Assembly: GCF_900536025.1 (NCBI RefSeq) | Contig: NZ_UNOZ01000035.1 | Location: 62,001 to 126,000 of the forward strand | DNA from: Pseudomonas reidholzensis | GTDB taxonomy: Bacteria > Pseudomonadota > Gammaproteobacteria > Pseudomonadales > Pseudomonadaceae | Reading direction: 5' to 3' | DNA length: 64,000 nucleotides | Shown here: positions 42,428-55,000 of the stretch, in pieces | Layout of the letters: each line of letters begins with the position of its first letter | Position numbering within the stretch: position 1 is the stretch's first letter | Translations under genes and position numbers: made by a program | The notes under the pieces: model-generated | Told to the model about the DNA's origin: nothing | What the model saw: the letters and a program-made list of their open reading frames with translations, nothing else | The model's database searches: none

Positions 42428-44866
42428 TCAGGCCGGCTTGGCCTGGGCGATCATTTCCTCCAGCCGCTCTTTTTCGGCGTCCTTGATGTCGTCTTCGCTG
42501 ATCATTTCGGCGATCTCGCTAAGGCGCTCGACCACCCGTGCATTGACGCTACCCTCAGGGAATTCGCCATTCTCGTCCGGCGTGCCGGCGTCGGCGCCGA
42601 CCAGCAGGCTCAACGCCTCGTCTGCCTGGCTCACGGCATAGACATTGAACTGCCCCGCCTCGACCGCCTGCAGCACACGCTCGTCGAGCATCAGCGTGGC
42701 GACGTTGGCCCGCGGGATGATCACCCCTTGCTCGCCGGTCAGGCCACGCGCCTCGCAGAGACGGAAGAAGCCCTCGATCTTCTCGTTGACCCCGCCGACT
42801 GCCTGCACCTCGCCAAACTGGTTGATCGAACCGGTGATCGCGAAGCACTGCTTGAGGGGCGTGCGCGACAGCGCCGAGATCAGCGTGCAGGCCTCACCCA
42901 GCGAGGCACTGTCGCCGTCGACGTAGCCGTAGGACTGCTCGAGGGCGATGCTCGCGGAAATCGCCAGGGGGAATTCCTGCGCATAGCGGCTGCCGAGGTA
43001 GCCGGTAAGGATCATCACGCCTTTGGAGTGGATCGGCTGGCCGAGGTTGACCTCTCGCTCGATGTCGACGATACCGCTGCCGCCCGGGTAGACCGTGGCG
43101 GAGATTCGCGCGGGCATGCCGAACGCCGAGTCGCCCACTTCGAGCACGGTCAGGCCGTTGCACTTGCCGATCGCCGCGCCCTCGGTGTCGATCAGGATGA
43201 TCCCGGCGAGCATGTCGTCGAGAACCCGCTGCGAGACACGGCCCGTGCGCGTGGCCTTGGCCTTGAGGGCACGTTCGATGTGGCCGGCGTCGGTCATCGC
43301 TTCGTTGGCCAGCTGGCGGATGAAATCGGCCTCGCTGACCAACTGGAACAGGTCACCGATACGCGCCGACAGGCGCGACTGGTTCTCCGCCAGGCGGGCG
43401 CTGTAGGTGGCCAGGCGCGCCACCGCGTCGCTGGTCAGCGGCGCCATGCCCTCTTCGTTGGTGCGGGTGCGCAGCAACTGGGCGAACTGCTCGAGGTTCT
43501 CGTCGAGCATGGGCATGTCTTCGTCGAAGTCGACCAGCACCCGGAACATCTCCTGGAAGTCCGAATCGTGGTCCTGCAGCGCGTAGTACAGCTGGCGCGA
43601 GCCAATGATCACCAGTTTGACGTTGAGCGGGATCATCTGTGGCGTGAGGCTGACGGTGGCCACGCGGCCGAGCTCGCCCAGGGGCGACTCCATCTTCAGC
43701 TTGCGCGACTGCAATGCGCGCTTGAGGCCGTCCCAGACGAAGGGTTCGCCAAGCATCTTCTCGGCTTCAAGGATCAGGAAGCCGCCGTTGGCCCGGTGCA
43801 GCGCGCCAGGGCGCATCTGCTGGTAGGAGGTGTACAGCGCGCCCTGGTCGGTGCTGTATTCGATGCGGCCGAACAGGTTGTCGTAGGTCGGGTGCGGCTC
43901 GAACACCACCGGCGCGCCGCCGCTGGTGTGATGGCCGACCACCAGGCTCGGGGCGTATTGCTCTTCGAGCATCTTGCGCGCCACGGCGTCGGTCTTGCTG
44001 TCGTCGACCAGTTGCTCGACCACGGTGCGCAGCAGGTTCAGCTGCACGGACTGCAGATAGGCGCAGACCGCCGCGTTTTCCGCGTACTTTTCCGACAGCG
44101 GCGCCAGCAGCGGCTGCAGGGCCAGGGTGATGGTCTCTTCGTTGAGCTGACGCAGCTGGTTGTTGGACTCACGCTTCCACTGCGGCAGGCTGGCGAGTTC
44201 TTCGTTGAGGCGCTCTTCGAGGTAGGAAATATCCTCGTGGAAGCGCTCGCGAACCTCTTCCGGCAACTGCGCGAACTCGGCCTCATCCAGCGCCTTGCCG
44301 TCGCTCATCGGGGTAAAGGCGACGTTGCTGGCATCGCGGTACAGGGCCACGTCCTTTTCCAGCGAGGCGCGCTCGATGATGTCCAGGGCGCGGTCGTAGC
44401 GCTGGTTGAAGGCACGGTCGATGGCGCCTTTCTTCTGCTGGTAGGACGGGTGCTCGAACACCGCCGGGAAGGTCGCCAGCAAGTTGTCGATCAGGCCGCC
44501 CATGTCAGTGATGAACGCAGCGGCGGTACCCGACGGCAGCTCCAGCGCACGCGGCTCACGGGTGTCTTCGAAATTATTGACGTAGACCCAGTCGGCCGGG
44601 GTCTGCTGACGCTTGCCCTCGGCCTTGAGGTAGCGCTTGACGAAGGAGAAGCGGCCGGTGCCCGGCTCGCCCATGACGTACACGTTGTAGCCAGGGCGCG
44701 GCATGGCCACGCCGAACTGCAGGGCCTCGACAGCGCGTTCCTGGCCCAGGACTCCGCGAAACGGCTCCAGATCGTCGGTATGGGTAAAGGCAAACTGCTC
44801 AGGAGAAAAACGCCGGGTCAGGGCTTCAGGCGCAAGACGCAGGCGCGCAGCGACAGGATCGGGCAT
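42428..44866 (-). CDS. Lon-family ATP-dependent protease (AAA_32/LonB-like)
   Basis: An 812-residue protein with an N-terminal ATPase-like region and a C-terminal Lon protease domain (S16). The Ser-Lys dyad is Ser653 in VDGDSASLGE and Lys696 in GGVNEKIEG, 43 residues apart as in E. coli Lon. The P-loop-like stretch is GEPGTGRFS (66-74), with Arg72 where classical Walker A has Lys; I believe this is usual for the AAA_32 group. The middle is predicted to be coiled. It lacks the substrate-binding N-domain of true Lon, so its substrates are likely to differ. Confidence 0.85.
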   Translation of the reverse strand: MPDPVAARLRLAPEALTRRFSPEQFAFTHTDDLEPFRGVLGQERAVEALQFGVAMPRPGYNVYVMGEPGTGRFSFVKRYLKAEGKRQQTPADWVYVNNFEDTREPRALELPSGTAAAFITDMGGLIDNLLATFPAVFEHPSYQQKKGAIDRAFNQRYDRALDIIERASLEKDVALYRDASNVAFTPMSDGKALDEAEFAQLPEEVRERFHEDISYLEERLNEELASLPQWKRESNNQLRQLNEETITLALQPLLAPLSEKYAENAAVCAYLQSVQLNLLRTVVEQLVDDSKTDAVARKMLEEQYAPSLVVGHHTSGGAPVVFEPHPTYDNLFGRIEYSTDQGALYTSYQQMRPGALHRANGGFLILEAEKMLGEPFVWDGLKRALQSRKLKMESPLGELGRVATVSLTPQMIPLNVKLVIIGSRQLYYALQDHDSDFQEMFRVLVDFDEDMPMLDENLEQFAQLLRTRTNEEGMAPLTSDAVARLATYSARLAENQSRLSARIGDLFQLVSEADFIRQLANEAMTDAGHIERALKAKATRTGRVSQRVLDDMLAGIILIDTEGAAIGKCNGLTVLEVGDSAFGMPARISATVYPGGSGIVDIEREVNLGQPIHSKGVMILTGYLGSRYAQEFPLAISASIALEQSYGYVDGDSASLGEACTLISALSRTPLKQCFAITGSINQFGEVQAVGGVNEKIEGFFRLCEARGLTGEQGVIIPRANVATLMLDERVLQAVEAGQFNVYAVSQADEALSLLVGADAGTPDENGEFPEGSVNARVVERLSEIAEMISEDDIKDAEKERLEEMIAQAKPA

Positions 44867-45121
44867 TGGGTTTCCTTACTTCGGCGGGGCGATGGAGGCA
44901 TTCTTGCGCTCCCTGAGCACGCCTTGCAAGGCTCACCGGGACTTTATGTCGCAGTAGCGTACGGCGATTGCCTATGCAATTTTTCGCAATAAGCCACGCA
45001 ACCTTTGGATCATGCCTAAACTCCAACCTTGCGCGGGTAGGCGTCTGTGCTTTCCCGACCTGGCAACGGCGTTGCCAGAACCCTGACCCTTGGTACGTCT
45101 ACTGAGAAAGAGAACAAAGCT

Positions 45122-45610
45122 ATGAAACGGATTCTTCTGGGTACTCTGTTCACCGCGATCTCGATCAATGCCATGGCCGATGCGCCTGGCGGTCCGAATT
45201 GCGGTTGGGGCAACATGCTGTTCGAAGGCCAGCGTGGCACCCCTGCTCACTTCCTGGCTTCCACCACCAACGGCACTTCCGGTAACGCCACGTTCGGCAT
45301 GACCTCCGGCACCAACGGCTGCTCGACCAAGGCTTCGCTGACCTACGGCGGCAAGTCCTGGTTCGCCATGAACGGCATGATGAACGAGCTGTCCGAAGAC
45401 ATGGCCCAGGGCCAGGGCGAAGCCCTGACCACCTATGCCGTGGTCCTCGGCGTAGCGCCTGAAGATCGCGCGCACTTTGCCGCGGTCACCCACCAGCACT
45501 TCGGCGAGATCTTCAACAGCGCCGATGTCACCGCCGAAACCGTGCACAGCAACACCCTGGCGGTGCTCAAGAGCGATCCGCAACTGGCCAAGTACGCCAC
45601 CGAGGCTTGA
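45122..45610 (+). CDS. DUF3015 family exported protein
   Basis: A 162-residue protein with a signal peptide (about 1-19, ending NAMA) and a conserved CGWGNMLFEGQRG segment near the mature N-terminus. Two Cys (about 26 and 65) could form a disulfide. The family is periplasmic or outer-membrane-associated and of unknown function. ATG 45122 is used, since the longer frame to 45047 precedes the signal peptide. It runs 76 bases before the DUF4105 gene on the same strand. Confidence 0.85.
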   Translation: MKRILLGTLFTAISINAMADAPGGPNCGWGNMLFEGQRGTPAHFLASTTNGTSGNATFGMTSGTNGCSTKASLTYGGKSWFAMNGMMNELSEDMAQGQGEALTTYAVVLGVAPEDRAHFAAVTHQHFGEIFNSADVTAETVHSNTLAVLKSDPQLAKYATEA

Positions 45611-45686
45611 GTCCGGCCCTTCCCGCCCCACGCCGGGGCGGGATTGGCACTCCATTATCGGCATCATTCAGACGTAGTTGCCCGAC

Positions 45687-47540
45687 ATGCTCAAACGCCT
45701 TGCCCTTCTGGCGCTGTTGGTCAGCGCCCAGCTTCATGCTGCGCCCCACATCGACTCCGCACGCCTGCAACAGCTGGCGGCGACGCCCTACTGGATCGCC
45801 CTCGGTCACTACGAGACCGGCAAGCTTGGCGGCTGGCGCAGCTATGTCGATGATCCGAAATTCTTCCTCTCCGAGGACGGCGGCCACCACCCAGACCGCG
45901 AACTGGCGGCCACCGTGCAGGCGCTGTACGCCCCGGCCAACCTCGGCGACAAGCATGCCCAGTGCGTGTTCCCGGCGCGCACCCGCTGGCTGAGTGAACA
46001 GCTCGGGCTCACCGACCTGCCGCAACCGGACTGCCAGGAATACCGCCAGTGGTACCAGTCGGTCGACCCGCACAGCGCGGTGCTGATCTTTCCCGCGGCC
46101 TACCTGAACAGCCCGTCGTCGATGTTCGGTCACACCCTGCTGCGTATCGACCAGGCCAAGACCCGCGATGACGACACCACGTTGCTCAGCTACGCGATCA
46201 ACTTCGGCGCCTACATCGAAGGCAGCGACAACAGCATCCTGTACGCCTGGAAAGGCCTGATGGGCGGTTACCCCGGGCTGTTTGCGCTGATGCCCTACCA
46301 GGAAAAACTCTCCGAATACCGCAGCCTGGAAAACCGCGACCTGTGGGAATACCAGCTGGACCTGACGCCGCAAGAGACCGGGCGCATGGTCGAGCATGTG
46401 TGGGAGCTCAAGCAGGTCCAGTTCGATTACTTCTTCTTCGACGAAAACTGCTCCTACCGCCTGCTCGAGCTGTTGCAGGTGGCGCGGCCAGGGCAGGACC
46501 TGACCTCGCAGTTTCCGCTGACCGCGATCCCCACCGACACGGTCAAGGCCGTCAAGCAGTCGGGGCTGGTCTCCGGCGTACGCTATCGGCCGTCCCGCGA
46601 GCGCGAGCTGCTGGCCCGCGCCGACGCGCTGGACCATCAGGAGAAACAACAGGTGCTGGCCCTCAGTGCCGACACCGCGCACCTGCAAAGCGCCGACTTC
46701 GGCGCCCTGCCCGCCCAGCGCCAGGCCTTGGTCCAGGACGCTGCCTACCGCCTCGAACGCTACCGTGCCAACGGCCAGGTGCGCGACCCGGCCCAGGCCA
46801 AGCGCAGCTTCGAGCTGCTGCGGGCGATCAACCGCAACCCGCCGCCGCCGTTGGACATCGAGCGCCCAGGGCTGCCCGAGAACGGCCACCAGTCGCGCAC
46901 CTGGCAACTCGGTGTGGGCACGCGCGAGGACCGTGCCTACGCCGAGTACGGCCTGCGCATGGCCTATCACGACCTCAACGACAACGCCTATGGCTTCCCG
47001 CTTGGCGCACAGATCGAGATCCTCCAGCTCAAGCTGCGCCAGTACGAAGGCAATGACTGGCAAGTGCAACGCCTGGACCTGGCGACCATTCGCTCGCTGA
47101 CGCCGCGCAACGAGTTGCTCAAGCCGCTGTCGTGGCAGGTGGCGGGTGGGCTTGAGCGGGTGCCGGGCAAGCATGACGACGAGGTGCTGGTGAGCCATGT
47201 CAACGGCGGTGCCGGTGGCACCTGGCAGCTCGCCGATGGGCTGCTGGGCTTTGCTCTCGGCACGGTGCGGGTCGAGCATCACAATGACTTCGCCCAGTTC
47301 ATCGCGCCGGCGGCGGGGTTTAATAGTGGGCTGCTGTGGCGTAACGGCCTGGGCAACATGACACTGGAGGCCAAGGGCGACTACTTCACCAATGGCGAGG
47401 TACGCCGCAGTGTTAGCCTGAATCAGCAGTGGGAGATCAGCCAGGACCTGGGGCTGCGGCTGAGTGCCAAACGGGAATTCAGCCATCTGGCGACGGCCCA
47501 GAACGAGGTGATGCTGGAGCTGAAGTGGTATCACTACTGA
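45687..47540 (+). CDS. DUF4105 family envelope protein with predicted C-terminal beta-barrel
   Basis: A 617-residue protein with a signal peptide (about 1-18, ending LHA). The DUF4105 region covers about 100-290 and includes SPSSMFGHTLLRID and DENCSYRLLELL, which look like a Cys/His papain-like site. The last 230 residues are alternating beta-rich, ending LKWYHY with an aromatic residue, as in an outer-membrane barrel. ATG 45687 is preferred to a TTG three codons earlier. The role is unknown; it may process a lipid- or peptidoglycan-linked substrate (inference). Confidence 0.82.
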   Translation: MLKRLALLALLVSAQLHAAPHIDSARLQQLAATPYWIALGHYETGKLGGWRSYVDDPKFFLSEDGGHHPDRELAATVQALYAPANLGDKHAQCVFPARTRWLSEQLGLTDLPQPDCQEYRQWYQSVDPHSAVLIFPAAYLNSPSSMFGHTLLRIDQAKTRDDDTTLLSYAINFGAYIEGSDNSILYAWKGLMGGYPGLFALMPYQEKLSEYRSLENRDLWEYQLDLTPQETGRMVEHVWELKQVQFDYFFFDENCSYRLLELLQVARPGQDLTSQFPLTAIPTDTVKAVKQSGLVSGVRYRPSRERELLARADALDHQEKQQVLALSADTAHLQSADFGALPAQRQALVQDAAYRLERYRANGQVRDPAQAKRSFELLRAINRNPPPPLDIERPGLPENGHQSRTWQLGVGTREDRAYAEYGLRMAYHDLNDNAYGFPLGAQIEILQLKLRQYEGNDWQVQRLDLATIRSLTPRNELLKPLSWQVAGGLERVPGKHDDEVLVSHVNGGAGGTWQLADGLLGFALGTVRVEHHNDFAQFIAPAAGFNSGLLWRNGLGNMTLEAKGDYFTNGEVRRSVSLNQQWEISQDLGLRLSAKREFSHLATAQNEVMLELKWYHY

Positions 47541-47634
47541 GGCAGGCACAGACCACACAGGAACAAGACATTGTTTTGACATCTCGGCAACAACCCACCG
47601 CCTAGACTTTGTCTAACAGGTGGAGGTTGTGGAT

Positions 47635-47991
47635 ATGTCGCGGTACTGGCTTGGGTTGTGGATAACATTGCTGCTGGGCGGGTGTCAGTCGGCGCATCAG
47701 CAGATGCTCGAACAGGGTTATCCACCTGCCTACGCCGATGGATTTCAGGATGGCTGCGGCAGTGGCCGCCAGGCTGCGGGGCTGATGGTCGGCAACTTCC
47801 ACAAGAACGTCCCGCGTTACCTCAAGGAACGTCAGTACGAAACCGGCTGGGACGATGGCTTTCGCCAATGCCAGGCGATGCAGTCCAACCAGGACCAGCG
47901 CCAATACCGCGAGCGCTACTGGAACGAGCGCGACCGCGACTGGGAACATGAAAAGGACCGCGATGCAGCCCGCGCCTATCGCCGCAACTAG
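47635..47991 (+). CDS. Small exported lipoprotein
   Basis: A 118-residue protein with a lipoprotein signal (LLGGC, Cys at about 17) and a charged C-terminal tail rich in Arg, Asp and Glu. The mature part has AYADGFQDGCGSGRQAAG, reminiscent of glycine-zipper-like small lipoproteins. GGAGG stands 8 bases before ATG 47635, which decides the start. It lies 94 bases after the DUF4105 gene and may be co-transcribed. Function unknown. Confidence 0.78.
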   Translation: MSRYWLGLWITLLLGGCQSAHQQMLEQGYPPAYADGFQDGCGSGRQAAGLMVGNFHKNVPRYLKERQYETGWDDGFRQCQAMQSNQDQRQYRERYWNERDRDWEHEKDRDAARAYRRN

Positions 47992-48027
47992 CGACGACAG
48001 GCAACGGCCTACGAGGAAGGCTGAAGC

Positions 48028-49368
48028 TTAGACCACGCCCTGCGCCAGCATGGCATCAGCCACCTTGACGAAGCCGGCGATGTTTGCGCCGTTGACGTAG
48101 TTGACGGAGCCGTCGGCCTGTTCGCCGTAGTGCACGCAGGCATGGTGGATAGACTGCATGATGTTGTGCAGCTTGCTGTCCACTTCACCGGCCGTCCACA
48201 GCAGGCGCATGGCGTTCTGCGACATCTCCAGGCCGCTGACCGCAACGCCACCGGCGTTGGAGGCCTTGCCCGGCGCGTAGAGGATGCCCGCTTCGATGAA
48301 GATATCCACCGCGTCGAGGGTGGTCGGCATGTTCGCGCCTTCGGCGACACACACACAGCCATTGCGCAGCAGGGTGTGGGCGTCTTCGGCGTTCAGTTCG
48401 TTTTGCGTGGCGCACGGCAGGGCGATGTCGCAGGCCAGGGTCCATGGCGTCTGGCCCTTGCGGAACTCCAGGCCAAACTGCTCGGCCAGCTCGCTGATGC
48501 GGCCGCGCTTGACGTTTTTCAGCTCCATCAGCGCATCCCACTGCGCGTCGCTCAGGCCGGCTTCGCAGAACAGCGTGCCCTCGGAGTCGGACAGCGAGAT
48601 GACCTTGCCGCCAAGGTCCATGACCTTGCGTGCCGCGTACTGGGCGACGTTGCCGGAACCGGAGATGGCCACGCGACGACCGTCGATACGCAGGCCCTTG
48701 CGCTTGAGCATCTCTTCAGCGAAGTACACGCAGCCATAGCCGGTGGCTTCCGGACGGATCAGGCTGCCGCCGTAGTTCATGCCCTTGCCGGTCAGCACCG
48801 AGGTGAACTGGTTGGCCAGGCGCTTGTACTGGCCGAACATGAAGCCGATCTCACGCGCGCCGACGCCGATGTCACCGGCCGGAACGTCGAGGTCGGCACC
48901 GATGTGGCGGTACAGCTCGCTCATGAAGGCCTGGCAGAAACGCATGACTTCGGCGTCGCTCTTGCCCTTCGGATCGAAGTCCGAACCACCCTTGCCGCCG
49001 CCCATGGGCAACGAGGTCAGGGAGTTCTTGAAGGTCTGCTCGAAGGCGAGGAACTTCAGCACGCTGAGGTTGACCGAGCGGTGGAAGCGCAGGCCGCCCT
49101 TGTACGGGCCGATGGCGCTGTTCATCTGAATGCGGTAGCCGCGGTTGACCTGCACCTTGCCCTGGTCATCGACCCAGGAGACGCGGAACAGGATGGCGCG
49201 TTCGGGCTCGACGATACGCTCGAGGATGCCGGCTTGCAGGTAATGCGGGTTGGCTTCGAGGAACGGCCAGAGGCTGCGCAGCACCTCTTCCACCGCCTGG
49301 TGGAATTCTGGTTGGACAGGGTCGCGTTGCTTCAGACGCGCGAGGAAATCGTCGACAGATTCGATCAT
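48028..49368 (-). CDS. gdhA: NADP-specific glutamate dehydrogenase
   Basis: A 446-residue hexameric-type glutamate dehydrogenase with KGGLRFH and PMGGGKGGSDFDPKGKS in the substrate domain (about 85-135) and a Rossmann domain (about 200-380, SGSGNVAQYAA). It makes glutamate from 2-oxoglutarate and ammonium. The ATG at 49368 is 6 bases after GGTGAG; the ATG at 49374 touches that site. A TGTATACA-centred palindrome lies 119 bases upstream. Confidence 0.96.
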   Translation of the reverse strand: MIESVDDFLARLKQRDPVQPEFHQAVEEVLRSLWPFLEANPHYLQAGILERIVEPERAILFRVSWVDDQGKVQVNRGYRIQMNSAIGPYKGGLRFHRSVNLSVLKFLAFEQTFKNSLTSLPMGGGKGGSDFDPKGKSDAEVMRFCQAFMSELYRHIGADLDVPAGDIGVGAREIGFMFGQYKRLANQFTSVLTGKGMNYGGSLIRPEATGYGCVYFAEEMLKRKGLRIDGRRVAISGSGNVAQYAARKVMDLGGKVISLSDSEGTLFCEAGLSDAQWDALMELKNVKRGRISELAEQFGLEFRKGQTPWTLACDIALPCATQNELNAEDAHTLLRNGCVCVAEGANMPTTLDAVDIFIEAGILYAPGKASNAGGVAVSGLEMSQNAMRLLWTAGEVDSKLHNIMQSIHHACVHYGEQADGSVNYVNGANIAGFVKVADAMLAQGVV

Positions 49369-49486
49369 GGACATCTCACCAAGAGAGGATTGGACTTATT
49401 GGTTTTTTTCCGACTCTATCAAGAACCGCTCGCACTGGAACAGGGCGAAATGTCGTTTTTTTGAAATTATTTGGTGCGTTTTATAT

Positions 49487-49501
49487 AAGTGTATACAACT
49501 T
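49487..49501. promoter_or_regulatory. TGTATACA-centred operator-like palindrome upstream of gdhA
   Basis: AAGTGTATACAACTT is nearly symmetric around GTATAC. The same 8-base core occurs in front of the purine permease gene at 61491-61498. GntR-type regulators often bind such sites, but none is encoded here. Confidence 0.4.
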
Positions 49502-49540
49502 TAGCCAGGTATCCGCAGGAACCATTGAATCAGCAGGCAC

Positions 49541-49570
49541 AAAAATGGGGCCCCGAAGGGCCCCATTTTT
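49541..49570 (-). terminator. Rho-independent terminator after ettA
   Basis: AAAAATGGGGCCC and GGGCCCCATTTTT form a 13-bp perfect stem around CGAA, with a T-run on the minus strand after ettA. Confidence 0.88.
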
Positions 49571-49589
49571 GTGCAGCTAGCGGCGCGTG

Positions 49590-51257
<1,668 letters not shown>

Positions 51258-51430
51258 AACCAAGCCCTCTATCAGATAGGTAAAGACATCGACGTACGAC
51301 CTGGCTGATGCCAGGGGGATGTGTTTACGGGGTGTTATTGAACAAAGTCGACCATTCTACGCCAAGTCGTGGCGTTATACAGATGGCCGGATGGCCGACC
51401 GGATCGATGCCGGTCGGCGGTATGACAGGT

Positions 51431-51850
51431 TCAAACGTGCTGCTGTCTGGCCTTCTTGCCACGCGGCAGGCGGCTCTGGCCGGCCTGCTCGGCCAGGCGC
51501 GCGGCCCAGGCGGCCTTGGCATTGTAGCCAGTGGCAGGCGCAGGATTGGCCGCCGGCTGGGTGGTGACAGCCGCGCTTGGCGCAGGCGTGTGCACAGCCT
51601 TCACGGCCGGCTTGGCGACAGGCGCAGTAGCAGTAGCAACCACAGGCGCGGCGGCGGCCTTCGCCGACTTGCGCAGCTCGGCCAGCGATGGGCTCTTGCG
51701 CACGGGGGCAGCGTCCGGCTTGACCAGCGAACGCTGGCAGGACTTGCAGGATACGTCATCGGTCACGGCAGTGCTGACCAGGGTCTGACTGCTGCGCCCG
51801 CAGGCGGAATCGAGGCCATTGGTGGAATAGTGGGTAACCAAACCGTACAT
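51431..51850 (-). CDS. Small Ala/Pro-rich protein with N-terminal Cys pairs
   Basis: A 139-residue protein. The first 40 residues hold Cys17, Cys35 and Cys38 (CKSC), a possible zinc site, then a long low-complexity Ala/Pro/Val/Thr stretch (about 62-108) and a basic C-terminus (RLPRGKKARQQHV). ATG 51850 touches GGAG; a TTG at 51841, 8 bases after it, is a better-spaced alternative start (MVTHYSTNGLDS). Function unknown. It is divergent from morA with 238 bases between. Confidence 0.6.
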   Translation of the reverse strand: MYGLVTHYSTNGLDSACGRSSQTLVSTAVTDDVSCKSCQRSLVKPDAAPVRKSPSLAELRKSAKAAAAPVVATATAPVAKPAVKAVHTPAPSAAVTTQPAANPAPATGYNAKAAWAARLAEQAGQSRLPRGKKARQQHV

Positions 51851-52088
51851 CTCCAGAAGCGTTGACAGTGAAGCGGCGCGCATTCTCGCACAGGTTGCAG
51901 GGGCTTGCCGAACCGCACCCGACGGGCAAGACACCCGGTCGCGGCAAGCGGCGCTGGCACTTCGCCATATTTGCAGGCATGCTAGCCGGCTTCGTGTGTC
52001 CAGCCTTATAGTGCGCGCCGTCCCAGGCACAGGCACGGCCCATGCATGTTCCACCCCTGCCATCGCCGCCCAATTGCAGGACCGACGC

Positions 52089-55000
52089 TTGACCAATCTC
52101 AACCAACTGCCCGCGTTGCGCCCCGCTCCCACTTCGGGATCCGCCTCCCTGCGCGGCTCTCTGAAGGGCGCGCTGGCCTTGCTTGCGCTGGTTTTGCTGG
52201 GTTTGCTGGTGTGGCAGCTGTTCGCCCAGTTCCGCCATACCCAGGCCGACCTGCGCCAGCACAGCGTGGTGGCCAGTGCCGAACTTGCCGACCACCTCAA
52301 CCTGAACATGGCGCTCAAGGCCCAGCAGGCGCTGAACCTGGTCCAGCCCTACGTCAAAGTGCCGACGCCCGAAGCCCTGCCTTCGCTGCTCGCCCACTTG
52401 CAGGCGCGCCTGCCTGGCCTGCGTCACATCGCCTGGCTAGACAGCCAGGGGCAGGTGCTGGGCGACAGCCTCGACGGCAGCCCCGACCGCCAGTTGATTG
52501 ACGAGTTGTTGCAACTCAACCAGGGCAACGGCTACTTCTTCGCCAACGCCGCCGACAACAGCCTGGTCTACCTGCTGTTGCGCCAACCCAGCGAACAAGG
52601 CCGCGGCTATTGGCTGCTGCGCCTGTCCAGCGACTACTACCAGGCGCTCACCGTGCACCTGGACAGCCCCGGCCATCCGCTCTGGCTGCTGGAAAACAGC
52701 CGCAGCGGCGCGGTCCTGGAACGCCACGGGCCGGTGGCCGTGAGTGACGAGCCGCTGCACAGCGTGATGCTCGCCTTCATCGACAACAGCCCCTGGCAGT
52801 TGCGCGGCCTGTACGATGCCGGCCAGGCCCGCCAACAGCTGCTGCCGGCCCTGATCGGCAAGTGCCTGCTGGTGCTGATCTGCGCGCTGCTGCCGGTCCT
52901 CGCGCTGATCAACATGCGCCGCCGTCACCGCGCGCTGCAGGAAGACCGCCGGCGCTACCAGGAAATCTTCGAGGGCACCGGCGTTGCCCTGTGCGTGCTC
53001 GACCTGTCGAGCCTGCCCGGCCAGCTCGACCGCTATCACCTGCGCAACCATGCTGCCCTCAAGCAGAGCCTGGCGCTGGACCCTAACCTGCGCCGCTCGC
53101 TGCTGCAGGAACTGAAAATTACCGAGATCAATCAGGTCGCCCGCCAGCTGCTCAACGTGCAGTCCAACGAAGGCGCCTGGCAGCGCCTGATCGAAGGCAC
53201 CGGGCATGGCCGCGAGAGTGTCGGCATGCAGTTGATCGACGCCCTGATCGAACAACGCACGCTGCTCGAACTGGAAGTGCGCCTGCCGGCGCCGCTGGGC
53301 GGTGAACTGCACCTGTGGCTGATGGCGCGCCTGCCGCTGCAGCGCCGCGACTACCAGGCGGTGATCCTGAGCATCAGCGACATCACCAGCCGCAAGCAGG
53401 TCGAGTTGTCGCTGCTCGAGCGCGAGAGCTTCTGGTCGGACGTGGTCCGAACCGTGCCCGACCAGTTGTATGTGCAGGACGTCGCCAGCCAACGGATGAT
53501 CTTCAGCAACCGCCACCTCGGCCAGACCCTGGGCTACGACCGGGCAGAACTGGCACAGATGGGCGATCGCTTCTGGGAGCTGCTGCTGCACCCCGAGGAC
53601 GCCGCGCATTACCGCGACCTGCGCCAGCTCCAGCGCGACAGCGGCCACAGCCAGGCGCTGCACTGCCAGCTGCGCTTCCGCCACCGTGACGGCCGCTGGC
53701 GCTGCTACGAGATCCGCGAACAGGTGCTGACCCGCGACGCTGAAGGCCAGGTCACGCGGATCATCGGCGTCGGCAAGGACGTCACGGTGCAGATCGAGGC
53801 CAGCGAGTCGTTGCGCGACAGCGAGCAGCGCTACCGCATGCTCGCCGAGAGCATCAGCGACGTGATCTTCTCCACCGACAGCCAGTTGCAGCTCAATTAC
53901 GTCAGCCCCTCGGTGCTGGCGGTACTCGGCTACCAGGCCGAGTGGATCTTCGAACATGGCTGGCAATCGATCGTCGCCAACCCGAGCCAGTTGACCGGCG
54001 TCTACAGCCTGATGGACCGCGTCAGCAAGGTGCTCGGCGACCGCGAACAGCTGGCGCAACTGCGCAGCCAGCTGCCGACCCAGCTGTTCCTGTTCGACTG
54101 CCTGCGCGCCGATGGCCGCAAGATCCCCATCGAACTGCGCCTGGTGCTGGTCTGGGACGAGCACGAGCGCTTCGAAGGCGTACTCGGCGTGGGCCGCGAC
54201 ATCAGCCAGCAACGCCGCGCAGAAAAAGACCTGCGCATGGCCGCGACGGTGTTCGAGCACTCGACCTCGGCGATCCTCATCACCGACCCGGCCGGTTACA
54301 TCGTCCAGGCCAACGAAGCCTTCAGCCGGGTCAGCGGCTACGCGGTCAATGAAGTGCTCGACCAGTTGCCCGGCATGCTCACCGTCGAAGAGCAGCAGGA
54401 CGCGCACCTGCGCTATGTGCTCAAGCAATTGCACCAGCGCGGCAGCTGGGAAGGTGAAGTCTGGCTCAAGCGCCGCGACGGCGAGCACTACCCGGCCTGG
54501 GTCGGTATCACCGCAGTGCTCGACGACGAAGGCGACCTGGCCAGCTACGTGTGTTTCTTCACCGACATCAGCGAGCGCAAGGCCAGCGAACAGCGGATCC
54601 ACCGCCTGGCCTACTATGATGCCCTGACCCACCTGCCCAACCGCACCTTGTTCCAGGACCGCCTGTACACCGCCCTGCAGCAGGCGGAACGGCAGAAGTC
54701 GTGGGTGGTGCTGATGTTCCTCGACCTCGACCGCTTCAAGCCGATCAACGACTCGCTCGGTCATGCGGCGGGCGACCGCATGCTCAAGGACATGGCCCAG
54801 CGCCTGCTGGACTGCGTCGATGACGACGACACAGTGGCGCGCATGGGCGGCGACGAGTTCACCCTGCTGCTGCAACCGCGGGCCAGCCGCGAGCTGGCGC
54901 TGAACCGCGCCATTCATGTGGCCGAAAGCATCCTCGCGAGCCTGGTGCGGCCGTTCGTCCTGGAAAACCGCGAGTTCTTCGTCACCGCCAGTATCGGCAT

